In this document: positions 24,002-33,061 of the stretch, piece after piece
How the letters are laid out: each line of letters begins with the position of its first letter
Numbering within the stretch: the stretch's first letter is position 1
Assembly: GCF_022747945.1 (NCBI RefSeq)
Contig: NZ_JALDST010000001.1
Location: forward strand, 1,736,001-1,800,000
DNA length: 64,000 nt
Direction: 5' to 3'
From: Micromonospora sp. R77
Lineage (GTDB): Bacteria > Actinomycetota > Actinomycetes > Mycobacteriales > Micromonosporaceae
The notes under the pieces: generated by a model
Database searches by the model: none
What the model was told of the DNA's origin: nothing
What the model saw: the letters and a program-made list of their open reading frames with translations, nothing else
Program-made: the position numbers and the translations under genes

Positions 24002-24901
24002 GTGGTCTCCTCCGGTTGGTGCTTCCTGGCGGCGATGATCGTCGCGTACGGCTTCGCCAACCTGCTCCAGTCGGTGGCGGCGGCGCGGACCACCGTGCAC
24101 CACACCTTCGACCCGGGGCTGCTGCTGCGGCTGGCCAGCCACCGCACCTACCTGATCGGGCTGATCTGCCAGGTCACCGGCTTCGTGCTGGCCTTCCTGG
24201 CCCGTCGGGACCTGCCGCTGTTCCTGGTCCAGGCGAGCGTGGCCGCCGGCCTGGGGGTTACCGCCGTGATCGGGGTGGTGGTGCTGAAGTGGCGGCTGCC
24301 GGCGGCCGAGGTGGTGCTGCTGGTGCTGCTCTTCGCCGGGATCACCGGGCTGGTGCTCGCCGCCCAGCCGGCGCCGTCCCGGCAGTTGGGACTCACCGGT
24401 GTGGTCGCGCTGGCGGCGGCGGTCGTGGTGATCGCCGTGCTCGGTTTCTTCGCGGTCCGGCTGCACGGGGCACCCGGTTCGGTGGCGCTCGGCTCACTGG
24501 CCGGGATGGCCTTCTCGGCCGCCGCGGTGGCCGCCCGACCGCTCGCGTCGGCCGACTCGGCGGAGGCGTTCGCCCGGGACCCGCTGCTCTATCTGCTGGT
24601 GGCGCACTCGGTCGTCGGGCAACTGCTGCTCGGGCTGGCCATGCAGCGGGGCTCGACCACGGCGGCGGTGGCCGCGATGGACGCCGCCGGGGCGGTGCCC
24701 GCCGCGATCGTCGGCCTGCTGCTGCTGGGCGACCGGATCTGGCCGGGGCGGGAGTGGCTGGCCGCCGCCGGCTTCCTGGTCACCCTGGTCGCGGTGGTCG
24801 GCCTGACCCGGTACGCCGAGCCGCAGCACCACCATGCGGTGGCCCGGAGCCAGAAGCGGCTGATGGTGGGGGCCGGCTCCGCCGCCCGTCCGCGCCGCTG
24901 A
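24002..24901 (+). CDS. DMT/EamA-like integral membrane protein
   Basis: A 299-residue protein with about nine hydrophobic segments in a pseudo-repeat. The first half contains QVTGFVLAFLARRDLPLFLV, and the second GQLLLGLAMQRGSTTAAVAA then GAVPAAIVGLLLLGDRIWPG, which resembles the terminal helices of drug/metabolite transporters. The cytoplasmic tail is basic. The substrate is unknown. GTG 24002 is adopted; there is no convincing ribosome site. It is probably co-transcribed with aroA-rsgA-hisN, 27 bases downstream of hisN, and converges on the following glycosyltransferase gene with only 4 bases between the stops. Confidence 0.72.
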   Translation: MVSSGWCFLAAMIVAYGFANLLQSVAAARTTVHHTFDPGLLLRLASHRTYLIGLICQVTGFVLAFLARRDLPLFLVQASVAAGLGVTAVIGVVVLKWRLPAAEVVLLVLLFAGITGLVLAAQPAPSRQLGLTGVVALAAAVVVIAVLGFFAVRLHGAPGSVALGSLAGMAFSAAAVAARPLASADSAEAFARDPLLYLLVAHSVVGQLLLGLAMQRGSTTAAVAAMDAAGAVPAAIVGLLLLGDRIWPGREWLAAAGFLVTLVAVVGLTRYAEPQHHHAVARSQKRLMVGAGSAARPRR

Positions 24902-24905
24902 CCGG

Positions 24906-26150
24906 TCAGGCCGCCTCGACGGACTTCTCCTCGGCCGTCTCCAACGGCTGCTCGACGGCCTTCTCGACCGGCTTGCGCCGCCCGATGACCCGCTCGTAGA
25001 GGCGTTCCAGCGCGCCGGCCGTCCGTTCCCAGGTGTAGCTGCACCGGACCCGGTCGACCGCGGCGTGCCCGTACGCGAACCGCCCGGCGTTGTCGGCGAG
25101 CAGCCGGCGCAGGGTGACGCCGAGCGTACGGACGTCACCGGGCGGGATCAGCTTGCCGGTCACCTCGTCCACCACCGCGTCGGCGATGCCGCCCATCGCA
25201 TAGCCGACCACCGGCACGCCGCAGGCCATCGCCTCCAGCGAGACCCGCCCGGCGGACGAGTAGTGCGGGGTGCAGGCGACCACGTCGGCGGAGCGGTACC
25301 AGGTGGCCATCTGGTCGTGCGGCACCGCGCCGACGAGCTTCACCTGACCGGCCACCCCGTTCCGCTCGGCCAGCTCCCGCAGTCGGCGCGCCTCGGCGTG
25401 CCCGGCGAGCTGCTCGGCGGGCGGCCCGCCGGCGATCACCAGCTCGGCGTCGCCGACCAGGCGCATGGCCCGGATCAGGTCCTCGTGGCCGTGCCCGGCC
25501 CAGAGCCCGCCGACGGCAAGGATGCGGGCCCGCTGGTCGCGGGGGGCCGCCTCGCCGTCGGGGTGGAACTGGGTGGTGTCGACCCCGGTCGGCACCATCG
25601 CCACGGCGGTGCGTTGCAGCCCCATCCGGGTCAGCTCGTCCACCTCGTCGTTGCACTGGGCCACCGCGATGTCCACCGCCCGGGTCAGCGCCCGTTCCAG
25701 CGGGATCCGCTCCCCCGGGCCGTCGTAGCCGCGGCCGAGGTGGCGCAGCTGCTCCACGCCGAGCGAGTGGAAGGTCTGCACGATGGGGATGTCGGTCTCG
25801 CGGACCGCCTGGGCGGCCGCCAGCCCGCCGACCCAGTAGTGCCCGTGCACCACGTCGGGCGTCCAGTCGCCGGACCACCGCCGCGCCAGCCACTGCCCGT
25901 ACGCGGTCACGTGCGGGATCAGTTCGGCGGTGGGCAGCTGGGCGGCGGGGCCGATCGGCACCCGGTCCAGCCGGTAGCCGTCGACCTGGACGCTCTCCGG
26001 CAGGTCGGGGCCGTCGAGACGCTCGTAGACCCGCACGTCGTGGCCCCGCTCGGCGAGCTGGGCGGCGACCCGCGCGATGTGCTCGTGCGTGCCGACGGCA
26101 GGACCGTCAGTGGACGGGCCGGCGTGTGCGCACACAAGGCCGACGCGCAT
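24906..26150 (-). CDS. GT4-family glycosyltransferase (MshA-like GT-B fold)
   Basis: A 414-residue GT-B glycosyltransferase. The N-terminal half has VGTHEHIARVAAQLAERGHD (acceptor side) and VVHGHYWVGGLAAAQ. The C-terminal half has AVGGLWAGHGHEDLIRAMRL, the donor-site VACTPHYSSAGRVSLEAMAC (the E-x7-E-like GT4 motif) and GVPVVGYAMGGIADAVVD. It uses a nucleotide-sugar donor. Resemblance to MshA (GlcNAc-inositol-phosphate, mycothiol) is general only, and the acceptor is unknown. ATG 26150 has GGAGG 6 bases upstream. A longer in-frame extension was rejected. Confidence 0.85.
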   Translation of the reverse strand: MRVGLVCAHAGPSTDGPAVGTHEHIARVAAQLAERGHDVRVYERLDGPDLPESVQVDGYRLDRVPIGPAAQLPTAELIPHVTAYGQWLARRWSGDWTPDVVHGHYWVGGLAAAQAVRETDIPIVQTFHSLGVEQLRHLGRGYDGPGERIPLERALTRAVDIAVAQCNDEVDELTRMGLQRTAVAMVPTGVDTTQFHPDGEAAPRDQRARILAVGGLWAGHGHEDLIRAMRLVGDAELVIAGGPPAEQLAGHAEARRLRELAERNGVAGQVKLVGAVPHDQMATWYRSADVVACTPHYSSAGRVSLEAMACGVPVVGYAMGGIADAVVDEVTGKLIPPGDVRTLGVTLRRLLADNAGRFAYGHAAVDRVRCSYTWERTAGALERLYERVIGRRKPVEKAVEQPLETAEEKSVEAA

Positions 26151-26382
26151 GGTGCACCTCCATGCGTTCTTTCGAGCGGTGGTCCTCCGGTCAGAGGGTC
26201 CCATTAACCCGGCCCCGGCGAGCCGAAACCTGGCAGATCGGACCGACGGACCGGGGTGGTGAGGCTGCCCCGATTGCGGTTCCGTCGGCTTCCGCCCCAC
26301 TCTGCCCGCTGGCGGGTCGCGTCAACCGTGATCCGGGGGTCGGACTCGGCATGACCCTCCGGCCCGGGGGTACGGGCCAGGA

Positions 26383-27381
26383 ATGCCTCTCACCCGCACC
26401 CTCGACGACGCCACGGTGGTGGTCACCGGCGCGTCCAGCGGCATCGGCGCCGCCACCGCGTACGCGCTCGCCCGCCGGGGCGCCGACGTGGTCCTCGCCG
26501 CCCGCAGTGCGGACGCCCTCCAGCAGGTGGCCCGGCGCTGCCGGGAACTGGGCGGTCGCGCCCTGGTGGTGCCGACCGACGTGACCGATCCGGAGGCGGT
26601 GAACCGGTTGGCCGCCCGGGCGGCGGCGGAGTTCGGCCGGATCGACGGCTGGGTGAACAACGCGGCGGTGAGCGCGGTGGGGCTCTTCGACGAGATCCCG
26701 GTGGCCGAGTTCCGCCGGGTGGTGGAGGTGAACCTGCTCGGCACCGTGCACGGGGTCCGGGCCGCGCTGCCGTGGCTGGCGGCGGCGGGCGGCGGGGTGC
26801 TGGTCAACAACGCGTCGGTGCTGGCCGAGGTGGCGATGCCCTACCAGTCGGCGTACAACGCCACCAAGCACGGCATCCGCGGACTGGCGGACACCGTCCG
26901 GCAGGAGCTGCGGGTCACCGGTCGCAGCGCCATCTCGGTGTGCACGGTGCTGCCGGCCACCATCGACACCCCGTTCTTCCGGCACGCGGCCAACCACACC
27001 GGCCGCGAGCTGACCCCGCCGCCGCCGGTGTACCCGCCGGAGGTGGTCGCCGAGACCATCGTCCGGTTGCTGTGCCGGCCCCGCCGGGAGACGTACGCCG
27101 GTGGCGCGGCCCGGCTGCTCGGCCTGCAGTGGCGGCTCGCCCCGGCGCTGGCCGAGCGGGCGCTCGGCTGGTACGCCCACCGCACCCAGTTCGGCCCGGG
27201 GACCCGCCTGGACAGCAGCGGCAACGTGTTCCGGGCGGACGCGGACGCGGAGCGGGTCGGCGGCTGGCACGGGCGACGGCGCCGACTGGTCCGGCTGACC
27301 GCCGCCTTCGGGCTGGCCGCCGCGGGTACGGCGGTCGGGACGGCGGCGGCGATGGCGCGACGGTCGCGGACAGCGCCGTGA
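26383..27381 (+). CDS. Short-chain dehydrogenase/reductase with C-terminal hydrophobic segment
   Basis: A 332-residue SDR oxidoreductase. The NAD(P) motif TGASSGIG is at about 15-22, with NNAAVS near 89, catalytic Ser in NNASV, and YNATK (Tyr-x3-Lys). Arg in AARSAD after the second strand favours NADP. Beyond the classical 250-residue core it has an 80-residue extension ending in a hydrophobic stretch (LTAAFGLAAAGTAVGTAAAM) followed by RRSR, which suggests membrane association. The substrate is unknown. The next gene follows closely. Confidence 0.88.
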   Translation: MPLTRTLDDATVVVTGASSGIGAATAYALARRGADVVLAARSADALQQVARRCRELGGRALVVPTDVTDPEAVNRLAARAAAEFGRIDGWVNNAAVSAVGLFDEIPVAEFRRVVEVNLLGTVHGVRAALPWLAAAGGGVLVNNASVLAEVAMPYQSAYNATKHGIRGLADTVRQELRVTGRSAISVCTVLPATIDTPFFRHAANHTGRELTPPPPVYPPEVVAETIVRLLCRPRRETYAGGAARLLGLQWRLAPALAERALGWYAHRTQFGPGTRLDSSGNVFRADADAERVGGWHGRRRRLVRLTAAFGLAAAGTAVGTAAAMARRSRTAP

Positions 27382-27440
27382 CGAACCAGATCGAGCGGCC
27401 GGATGCGCCCCGGGTGCCGGACGTGCACAATGGGACGATC

Positions 27441-28169
27441 ATGCCGACGGACGTACGCTGCCTGGTGGAGCTGGACGATGCGTCCGCGCTGGCCACGGTG
27501 ACCGGGGTGCTCGACCCGGTGGGCGTCGGTTCGGTGCGGGACGCGCTGCTGACCCGGCTCTGGGAGCGGCCCGGCCCGGTGATCGCCGACCTGTCCGGGT
27601 TGCGGGTGCCCGACCCGACCGACCGCTCGGTCTTCGACGAGGTGCACCGGGTGGCCGGTGACTGGCCGGCCGCGGGGCTGCTGGTGGTGGACCCGGCGGG
27701 TGGCTGGCCGGGTGCCTCGACCCCGGTCTGCGCGAGCCTCGACGAGGCGCGGGCGGCGGTCGCCACGCCGCCGGCGGCGATGCTGGGCGGCGAGCTGCTC
27801 CCCGCCGTGGAGGCCGCCCGGGAGGCCCGGGCGCTGGTCACCGACGCCTGCCTGCGGTGGGGGATGCCGGAGCTGGCCGAGTCGGCCTGCATCGCGGTCA
27901 CCGAGATGGTCAACAACGTGGTCGCCCACGCGCGCACCCCGATGACCGTCCGGGTGGCACCCGGGGACCACTGCCTGCACCTGGCCGTGCGCGACCACTC
28001 GCGCCGGCATCCCGCGTTCGCCGGGGTGGCCCCGGTGAACTCGGCGGGCGGGCGGGGCCTGCTGCTGATCGACACGGTGGCCCGGCGCTGGGGCAGCACC
28101 CCGCTGCCGGACGGCAAGGTCGTCTGGTGCGTGCTGCACACCGAGGACGAGGACGGCTGCCCGCGCTGA
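27441..28169 (+). CDS. STAS-HATPase fusion, phosphorelay/anti-sigma switch protein
   Basis: A 242-residue protein joining an N-terminal STAS-like domain (about 1-105, RCLVELDDASALATVTGVLD) to an RsbW-like HATPase (about 115-240). The ATPase has CIAVTEMVNNVVAHARTP with the Glu and Asn of the N-box, and GGRGLLLIDTVARRWG as the G2 box. Such proteins act in partner-switching control of sigma factors. ATG 27441 is preferred; GTG 27378, overlapping the SDR stop (GTGA), would add 21 residues. No sigma factor gene is close. Confidence 0.78.
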   Translation: MPTDVRCLVELDDASALATVTGVLDPVGVGSVRDALLTRLWERPGPVIADLSGLRVPDPTDRSVFDEVHRVAGDWPAAGLLVVDPAGGWPGASTPVCASLDEARAAVATPPAAMLGGELLPAVEAAREARALVTDACLRWGMPELAESACIAVTEMVNNVVAHARTPMTVRVAPGDHCLHLAVRDHSRRHPAFAGVAPVNSAGGRGLLLIDTVARRWGSTPLPDGKVVWCVLHTEDEDGCPR

Positions 28170-28261
28170 CCGCCGCCCGGCTGCGCCGTTTCGTCGTTTT
28201 CCTCCCGATCGCCGCCGCCGGAACCGGTTAACCGGGCCGGGGCAGTGGGTAGTGACCGGTC

Positions 28262-28834
28262 ATGCGCGACGACGAGTACCCGACCCCCCTGTCCGACCCC
28301 GAGGCGGAGGGGCTGCCCGACACCGCCGACGACGACTCCACCGCCAACGACGACGTCCTGACCGGCCGCGAGGCGGACGGCCCGGAACCGGCCCAGCTGC
28401 CCGGCGACCGTACGCCGGTGGCCGTCGACCGCTTCGGGACCACCGCCGAGGAGCAGCTCGACGGCGAGTCGCTGGACTACAAGCTGGAGCGGGAGAGCTA
28501 CGAGCGGCCGGCCGACGACCCCCTGGCCGGACCGATCGACCCGGACATCGCCGCCGAGGCGGACAGTGACGAGGCCGCCGCGCAGGCCCAGCTCGACGCC
28601 GACGTGATCGACCCGGGCCCGACGTCCGACCCGCACTCGCCGGTCTCCCTCTACGACCACGGCCAGCTCGGCACCGTCGCCGACCACCAGGTGGGTCGGC
28701 TGGTCGAGCCGGACGAGGGCGCGCACACCGACCAGGAGACCGACAACGTCGCGTACGACGCCGGTTCGGCCGGTGGCGGGGCGTCCGCCGAGGAGCTGTC
28801 CGTGCACGAGACCCGGCCGCCCGAGGCGCACTAG
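28262..28834 (+). CDS. Acidic DUF5709-type protein
   Basis: A 190-residue, highly acidic, low-complexity protein. The conserved core TTAEEQLDGESLDYKLERE (about 60-78) and repeated Asp/Glu-Pro stretches match the DUF5709 family, found only in actinobacteria and of unknown function. It has no signal peptide, membrane helix or cysteine and is probably disordered. ATG 28262. Its TAG stop and that of the convergent LuxR gene are read from the same CTAG palindrome (28831-28834). Confidence 0.8.
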   Translation: MRDDEYPTPLSDPEAEGLPDTADDDSTANDDVLTGREADGPEPAQLPGDRTPVAVDRFGTTAEEQLDGESLDYKLERESYERPADDPLAGPIDPDIAAEADSDEAAAQAQLDADVIDPGPTSDPHSPVSLYDHGQLGTVADHQVGRLVEPDEGAHTDQETDNVAYDAGSAGGGASAEELSVHETRPPEAH

Positions 28835-29490
28835 TCGTCCAGGCCCCGCTCGATCGCATAGCGGGTCAGCTCGACCCGGTTGTGCAGCTGGAGCTTGCCC
28901 AGCGTGTTCTGCACGTGGTTCTGCACCGTCCGGTGCGAGACCCCGAGCCGCTCGGCGATCTGCTTGTACGACAGCCCCTTCGCCACCAGGCGCAGCACCT
29001 CGGTCTCCCGTTCGGTGAGCCGGGGTGCTTCGTCGTACGCGGAGCCGGCGGGTGGGCCGGCCGCCAGCCGGCGGTACTCCCCCAGCACCAGGCCGGCCAG
29101 ACCCGGGGTGAAGACCGGCTCGCCGGCCGCGGTGCGCCGGACCGCGTCGAGGAACTCGGCCGGCGCGGCGGACTTCACCAGGTAGCCGGTCGCGCCGGCC
29201 TTCACCGCGTCCAGGACGCTCTGCGGCTCACCGCTGGCCGACAGCATCAGCACCCGCACGTCGGGCAGCGCCGCGCGCAGTCCCCGGATCACCTCCACCC
29301 CGGAGACGTCCGGCAGTTGCAGGTCCAGCACCACCAGGTCCGGGCGGGCGGCGGCGGCCACCCGGACCGCCTGCCGGCCCTCCCCGCTGGTGGCCACGAC
29401 CTGGTGCCCGGCCTCGGCGAGGTCGCGGGCCACCCCCTCGCGCCACATCGGGTGGTCGTCGACCACCATCACCCGTACGCCGGTGCTCAT
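28831..29490 (-). CDS. NarL/LuxR-type response regulator (MacR-like)
   Basis: A 219-residue response regulator. The receiver has DDHPMW (11-16), phospho-acceptor D56 in VVLDLQLP, and VKSAAP near 105 (conserved Lys). The C-terminal LuxR HTH spans about 155-215 (LTERETEVLRLVAKGLSYKQ and VSHRTVQNHVQ). HPMWREGVARDLAEAGH is typical of the actinobacterial MacR group. ATG 29490 overlaps the upstream histidine kinase stop (ATGA). DNA targets are unknown. Confidence 0.88.
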   Translation of the reverse strand: MSTGVRVMVVDDHPMWREGVARDLAEAGHQVVATSGEGRQAVRVAAAARPDLVVLDLQLPDVSGVEVIRGLRAALPDVRVLMLSASGEPQSVLDAVKAGATGYLVKSAAPAEFLDAVRRTAAGEPVFTPGLAGLVLGEYRRLAAGPPAGSAYDEAPRLTERETEVLRLVAKGLSYKQIAERLGVSHRTVQNHVQNTLGKLQLHNRVELTRYAIERGLDD

Positions 29491-30611
29491 CGCCCGCTCC
29501 GGGGCACGACCAGTTCGATCTCGGTGCCGGCCCCGGGGGCGGAGACGATCCGGGCCTCACCGCCCAGGTCGGCCACCCGACCCCGGATGGACTGCGCCAC
29601 CCCGAGCCGCCCCTGCGCCGCAGCCTCGGCCAGCCGGCCCGCCGGGATGCCCGGCCCCTCGTCGCGTACCGAGACGGTCACCGTCTCCTCCTCGTCCTCG
29701 ATCAGCACCCAGGCCCGCCCGTCGGCGTGCCGGGCCACGTTCTCCAGCGCCGCCCCGACGGCGGCGGCGAGTTCCCGGGCGGCCCGCGCGGGCAACCCGA
29801 CCGGGGTGGCCGGCGCGGAGACCGCCACCGTCGCGGAGGCGTACCGGTCGATCAGGTCACGCAGGTCCAGCGTGCCGCCGTCGTCGGGCGCCGGCCCGCC
29901 GGCCCGGCCGATCAGGGCGCGCAGCGCGGCCTCCTGCTCGCCGGCCAGCCGGGCCAGCTCGCCGCCCTCGCCGTCGAGCTGCGCTCCCCGGCGCTGCACC
30001 AGGGCCAGCACCTGGAGCACCGAGTCGTGGATGTCCCGGGCCAGCCGTTCGCGTTCCCGGGTGGCCGCCTCCAGCTCCACCGCCCGTTGCAGCCGCTCCT
30101 CGGCGGTGACCGCCAGCCGGGCGACGTGCCCGACCACCACCCCGGCGAGCAGCATCAGGATCACCCCGGTCAGCGAGGACTGGCTGATCCGTTCCCGGGT
30201 GAGCAGGTCGACCCCGCCGGCCACCAGCGCGGCCACCGCGCCGCGCCGCCGGCCGCCGGAGACCGCCCAGGCCAGCACCGGACCGGCCAGCCAGGCCACC
30301 GTCAGGGTGGGCAGACCGGCGACGAGCGCGGCCCGCCCCATCACCCACGGGGTCACCGCCATGATCGCCAGCAGCACGCCGAGGTCGGCCAGGAGCAACG
30401 GCCAGCCCCGGCCCGCCGGCCGGGCGTAGCCGGCGGCGGTCACCCCGCTCCAGGCCAACATCACCAGGAGGACGCCGCCGGCCGCCAGCGGGTGCGCGTA
30501 CCGGTCGGCGTCGCGGAGCACCAGCACGCAGACGTACGCCAGCGAGGCGAAGCGGAAGACGGCGATGGACCGCCAGAGCGGGCCCTCCAGACCTCCCCGG
30601 GACGACGGCAT
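29487..30611 (-). CDS. Membrane sensor histidine kinase (MacS-like, HisKA_3)
   Basis: A 374-residue kinase with about five N-terminal transmembrane segments (residues about 15-150) and no extracytoplasmic sensor domain. The HisKA_3 helix has RERLARDIHDSVLQVLALVQ with phospho-His near 194, and the HATPase has LENVARHADGRAW and VRDEGPGIP, then GRLGVAQSIRGRV. It phosphorylates the LuxR-type regulator encoded next, with which its gene overlaps. The multi-helix sensor suggests a membrane-derived signal. ATG 30611 is the likely start; the long extension upstream is spurious. Confidence 0.87.
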   Translation of the reverse strand: MPSSRGGLEGPLWRSIAVFRFASLAYVCVLVLRDADRYAHPLAAGGVLLVMLAWSGVTAAGYARPAGRGWPLLLADLGVLLAIMAVTPWVMGRAALVAGLPTLTVAWLAGPVLAWAVSGGRRRGAVAALVAGGVDLLTRERISQSSLTGVILMLLAGVVVGHVARLAVTAEERLQRAVELEAATRERERLARDIHDSVLQVLALVQRRGAQLDGEGGELARLAGEQEAALRALIGRAGGPAPDDGGTLDLRDLIDRYASATVAVSAPATPVGLPARAARELAAAVGAALENVARHADGRAWVLIEDEEETVTVSVRDEGPGIPAGRLAEAAAQGRLGVAQSIRGRVADLGGEARIVSAPGAGTEIELVVPRSGR

Positions 30612-30732
30612 GCCGGCCACCCTGCCACACGCCGTCGATCCGCTCGGATCGGCGGCGGATGCGACTCCGGAAAACCTGACGTACGGTGGAAAAGCCGCAA
30701 AATCGAGAGAGATCCACTGTCGGGACGGGGCC

Positions 30733-31173
30733 ATGACGAACGCAGAACCCCGCGCACCGCGTACGGTTGTGCCCATCGAAACTTTCCTCCTCATCGCCGA
30801 AGCCTTCGACCAGGCCCAGGTGACCGAGCTCCGACACTCGGTCACCTCCTGCGCGCACGCTTCCGGCCTGGACGGGCAGCGGCTGGACGACTTCGTGCTG
30901 GCGGTCAACGAGTTGATCACCAACGCCGTGCGGCACGGCGGCGGCCAGGGCTCGCTCCGGTTGTGGCGCCGGTCCGGCGCACTCGTCTGCGAGGTGGCCG
31001 ACCACGGCCGGGGGATCAGCGCGCAGCGGCTCGACGACCGCCGGCGCCCCGCCCCGGACACCGCCGGTGGCTGGGGCCTCTGGCTGGCCCGGGAGCTCAG
31101 CGACTCGATGGAGGTCGAGACCGGCGACGCGGGCACGCTCGTCCGGATCAGCGCCGCCCTCGACCCCCAGTAG
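30733..31173 (+). CDS. RsbW-like HATPase, anti-sigma/regulatory kinase
   Basis: A 146-residue single-domain GHKL ATPase. The N-box DFVLAVNELITNAVRHGGG retains both catalytic Glu and Mg-ligating Asn. It is followed by EVADHGRGIS (G1) and GGWGLWLARELSDSM (G2). This is the common actinobacterial orphan 'ATP-binding protein' type; it probably phosphorylates or sequesters a STAS-domain or sigma partner encoded elsewhere. ATG 30733. It is divergent from the histidine kinase gene 121 bases away. Confidence 0.82.
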   Translation: MTNAEPRAPRTVVPIETFLLIAEAFDQAQVTELRHSVTSCAHASGLDGQRLDDFVLAVNELITNAVRHGGGQGSLRLWRRSGALVCEVADHGRGISAQRLDDRRRPAPDTAGGWGLWLARELSDSMEVETGDAGTLVRISAALDPQ

Positions 31174-31234
31174 GTCACGCCGGATCGGCGCCCCGGATCA
31201 CCCACGTCGGCGAGCCGGCGTGCGGCGGAGCCGG

Positions 31235-32173
31235 TCAGGCGAAGAGGGCGCTGACCGACTCGCCGTTGTGGATCCGCCGCATCGCCTCGGCCAGCGCCGG
31301 TGCCACCGACAACACCGCCAGCTTCGGCACCCGCTCCTGCGGCGGGATCGGCACCGTGTTGGTGCAGACGATCTCCAGCACCCCCTCCTGGGCGCTCAAC
31401 CGCTCCAGGGCGTGGCTGGAGAAGAGGCCGTGGGTGCAGGCCAGCCGGATCGAGCGGACCTTCCGCTCGCGCAGGTGACTCATCAGCTCGATCACCGTGC
31501 TGCCCTTGGCGATCTCGTCGTCCAGCACGATCACGTCCCGGTCCGCCACCTCGCCGATCACCGTGCTGATCTGCACCCGGTCGTCACTGAACCGCTGCTT
31601 CGCCCCGGCCGCGACCGGCGTACCGAGCATCCGGGCGAAGGCCGCCGCCTCCTTGGCGTTGCCCAGGTCCGGCGAGACGACCACGGTGTTGCTCAGGTCG
31701 TACCCCCGGAAGTGGGCGGCCAGCTCCCGCAGCGCGTGCAGGTGGTCGACCGGGACGCTGAAGAAGCCGTGCACCTGCGGCGAGTGCAGGGTCATCGCCA
31801 GCACCCGGTCCGCCCCGGCCGAGGTGAGCAGGTCGGCGACCAGCCGCCCACCGATGGAGATACGCGGGGCGTCCTTCTTGTCGGAGCGGGCGTACGCGTA
31901 GTGCGGCAGCACCACGGTGATCCGCCCGGCGGACGCGCCCCGGGCTGCGTCGATCATGAGCAGCAGTTCGACCAGGTGCTCCTGCACGGGCGGCACCAGG
32001 GGCTGGATCAGGAAGACGTCCCGTTCCCGGCAGTTCGCCTGCAACTGCACTTCGAGGCAGTCGTTGGCGAACCGGGACACCCGCACGGGGTGCAGCGGGA
32101 CGGCGAGGTGGGCGCAGATCTCGGCGGCGAGGTCGGGGTGGGCGGTTCCGCTGAAGACGGCAATGTCACGCAC
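31235..32173 (-). CDS. Ribose-phosphate pyrophosphokinase paralogue with altered PRPP loop
   Basis: A 312-residue protein of the PRPP synthetase family, which transfers pyrophosphate from ATP to ribose-5-phosphate. Retained motifs are RFANDCLEVQL, YAYARSDKKDAPR, TLHSPQVHGFFSVPVDHL and VVSPDLGNAKEAAAFA. The PRPP-binding loop, normally DDxxDTxGT, reads LDDEIAKGSTVIELM, so one acidic residue and the Thr-Ala/Gly are changed. It may be a divergent or regulatory paralogue; the main prs is presumably elsewhere. GTG start at 32173; the ribosome site is weak. Confidence 0.83.
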   Translation of the reverse strand: MRDIAVFSGTAHPDLAAEICAHLAVPLHPVRVSRFANDCLEVQLQANCRERDVFLIQPLVPPVQEHLVELLLMIDAARGASAGRITVVLPHYAYARSDKKDAPRISIGGRLVADLLTSAGADRVLAMTLHSPQVHGFFSVPVDHLHALRELAAHFRGYDLSNTVVVSPDLGNAKEAAAFARMLGTPVAAGAKQRFSDDRVQISTVIGEVADRDVIVLDDEIAKGSTVIELMSHLRERKVRSIRLACTHGLFSSHALERLSAQEGVLEIVCTNTVPIPPQERVPKLAVLSVAPALAEAMRRIHNGESVSALFA

Positions 32174-32227
32174 GCCTGTTGATCGTACGGAACCGGCCCG
32201 CCCCCACGCCGGGTGACACCCGACCGG

Positions 32228-33061
32228 TCAGTCCCAGCGGTTGCCGGTGAGCTTCTCGTAGACCTCGACGTAGCGGGCCCGGGTCGCCTCGACCACCTCG
32301 GCGGGCACCTCGGGCGCGGGCGGGGTCCTGTCCCAGCCGCTGCCGGTGGCCCAGTCGCGGACGTACTGCTTGTCGTAGGAGAACTGCGCCCGGCCCGGCT
32401 GGTAGGACTCGGCCGGCCAGAACCGGGACGAGTCGGAGGTGAGCACCTCGTCGGCGAGGACCAGGGTGCCGTCCGGCGCCCAGCCCAACTCGATCTTGGT
32501 GTCGGCGACCAGGATGCCCCGGTCGGCGGCGATCTCCGCGCCGCGCCGGTAGACGTCGATGGTGATCTGCCGCAGTCGTTCGGCGACCTCCGCGCCGACC
32601 TTGTCGACCACCTGGGCGTAGGTGATCGGCTCGTCGTGCTCCCCCTTGGGGGCCTTCGTCGACGGGGTGAAGATCGGCTCGGGCAGGATCGACGCCTCGA
32701 CCAGGCCCCGGGGCAGCTGCACGCCGGAGACCGCGCCGGTGTTCCGGTATTCGACGAGACCGCCGCCGGTCAGGTAGCCCCGCGCGACGCACTCCACCGG
32801 GACCATCTCCAGCCGGCGGCAGCGGATCGCCCGGCCGGCGAACTCCGCCGGCACGTCGGTGGCGGAGATGACGTGGTTCGGCACCAGGTCGGCGAGCTGG
32901 TCGAACCACCACAGCGACAGCGCGGTGAGCAGGCGTCCCTTGTCCGGGATCGGGGTCGGCAGCGCCACGTCGTAGATCGAGATCCGGTCGGACGCGACCA
33001 GGATCAGGTCGTCACCGTCGGCGTAGACGTCCCGGACCTTTCCGGAGTGCAGAAGTTCCAC
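32228..33061 (-). CDS. purC: Phosphoribosylaminoimidazole-succinocarboxamide synthase
   Basis: A 277-residue SAICAR synthetase of de novo purine synthesis, which joins CAIR and aspartate with ATP. HSGKVRDVYADGDD (5-18) is the nucleotide loop and LVASDRISIYDV follows. VPVECVARGYLTGG, FTPSTKAPKGEHDEP, ADTKIELGWAPDG and VLTSDSSRFWP are further family signatures. GTG 33061 fits homologue starts; longer extensions are unsupported. It lies 54 bases upstream of the PRPP synthetase paralogue on the same strand, and PRPP is the purine precursor, so co-regulation is plausible. Confidence 0.95.
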   Translation of the reverse strand: MELLHSGKVRDVYADGDDLILVASDRISIYDVALPTPIPDKGRLLTALSLWWFDQLADLVPNHVISATDVPAEFAGRAIRCRRLEMVPVECVARGYLTGGGLVEYRNTGAVSGVQLPRGLVEASILPEPIFTPSTKAPKGEHDEPITYAQVVDKVGAEVAERLRQITIDVYRRGAEIAADRGILVADTKIELGWAPDGTLVLADEVLTSDSSRFWPAESYQPGRAQFSYDKQYVRDWATGSGWDRTPPAPEVPAEVVEATRARYVEVYEKLTGNRWD

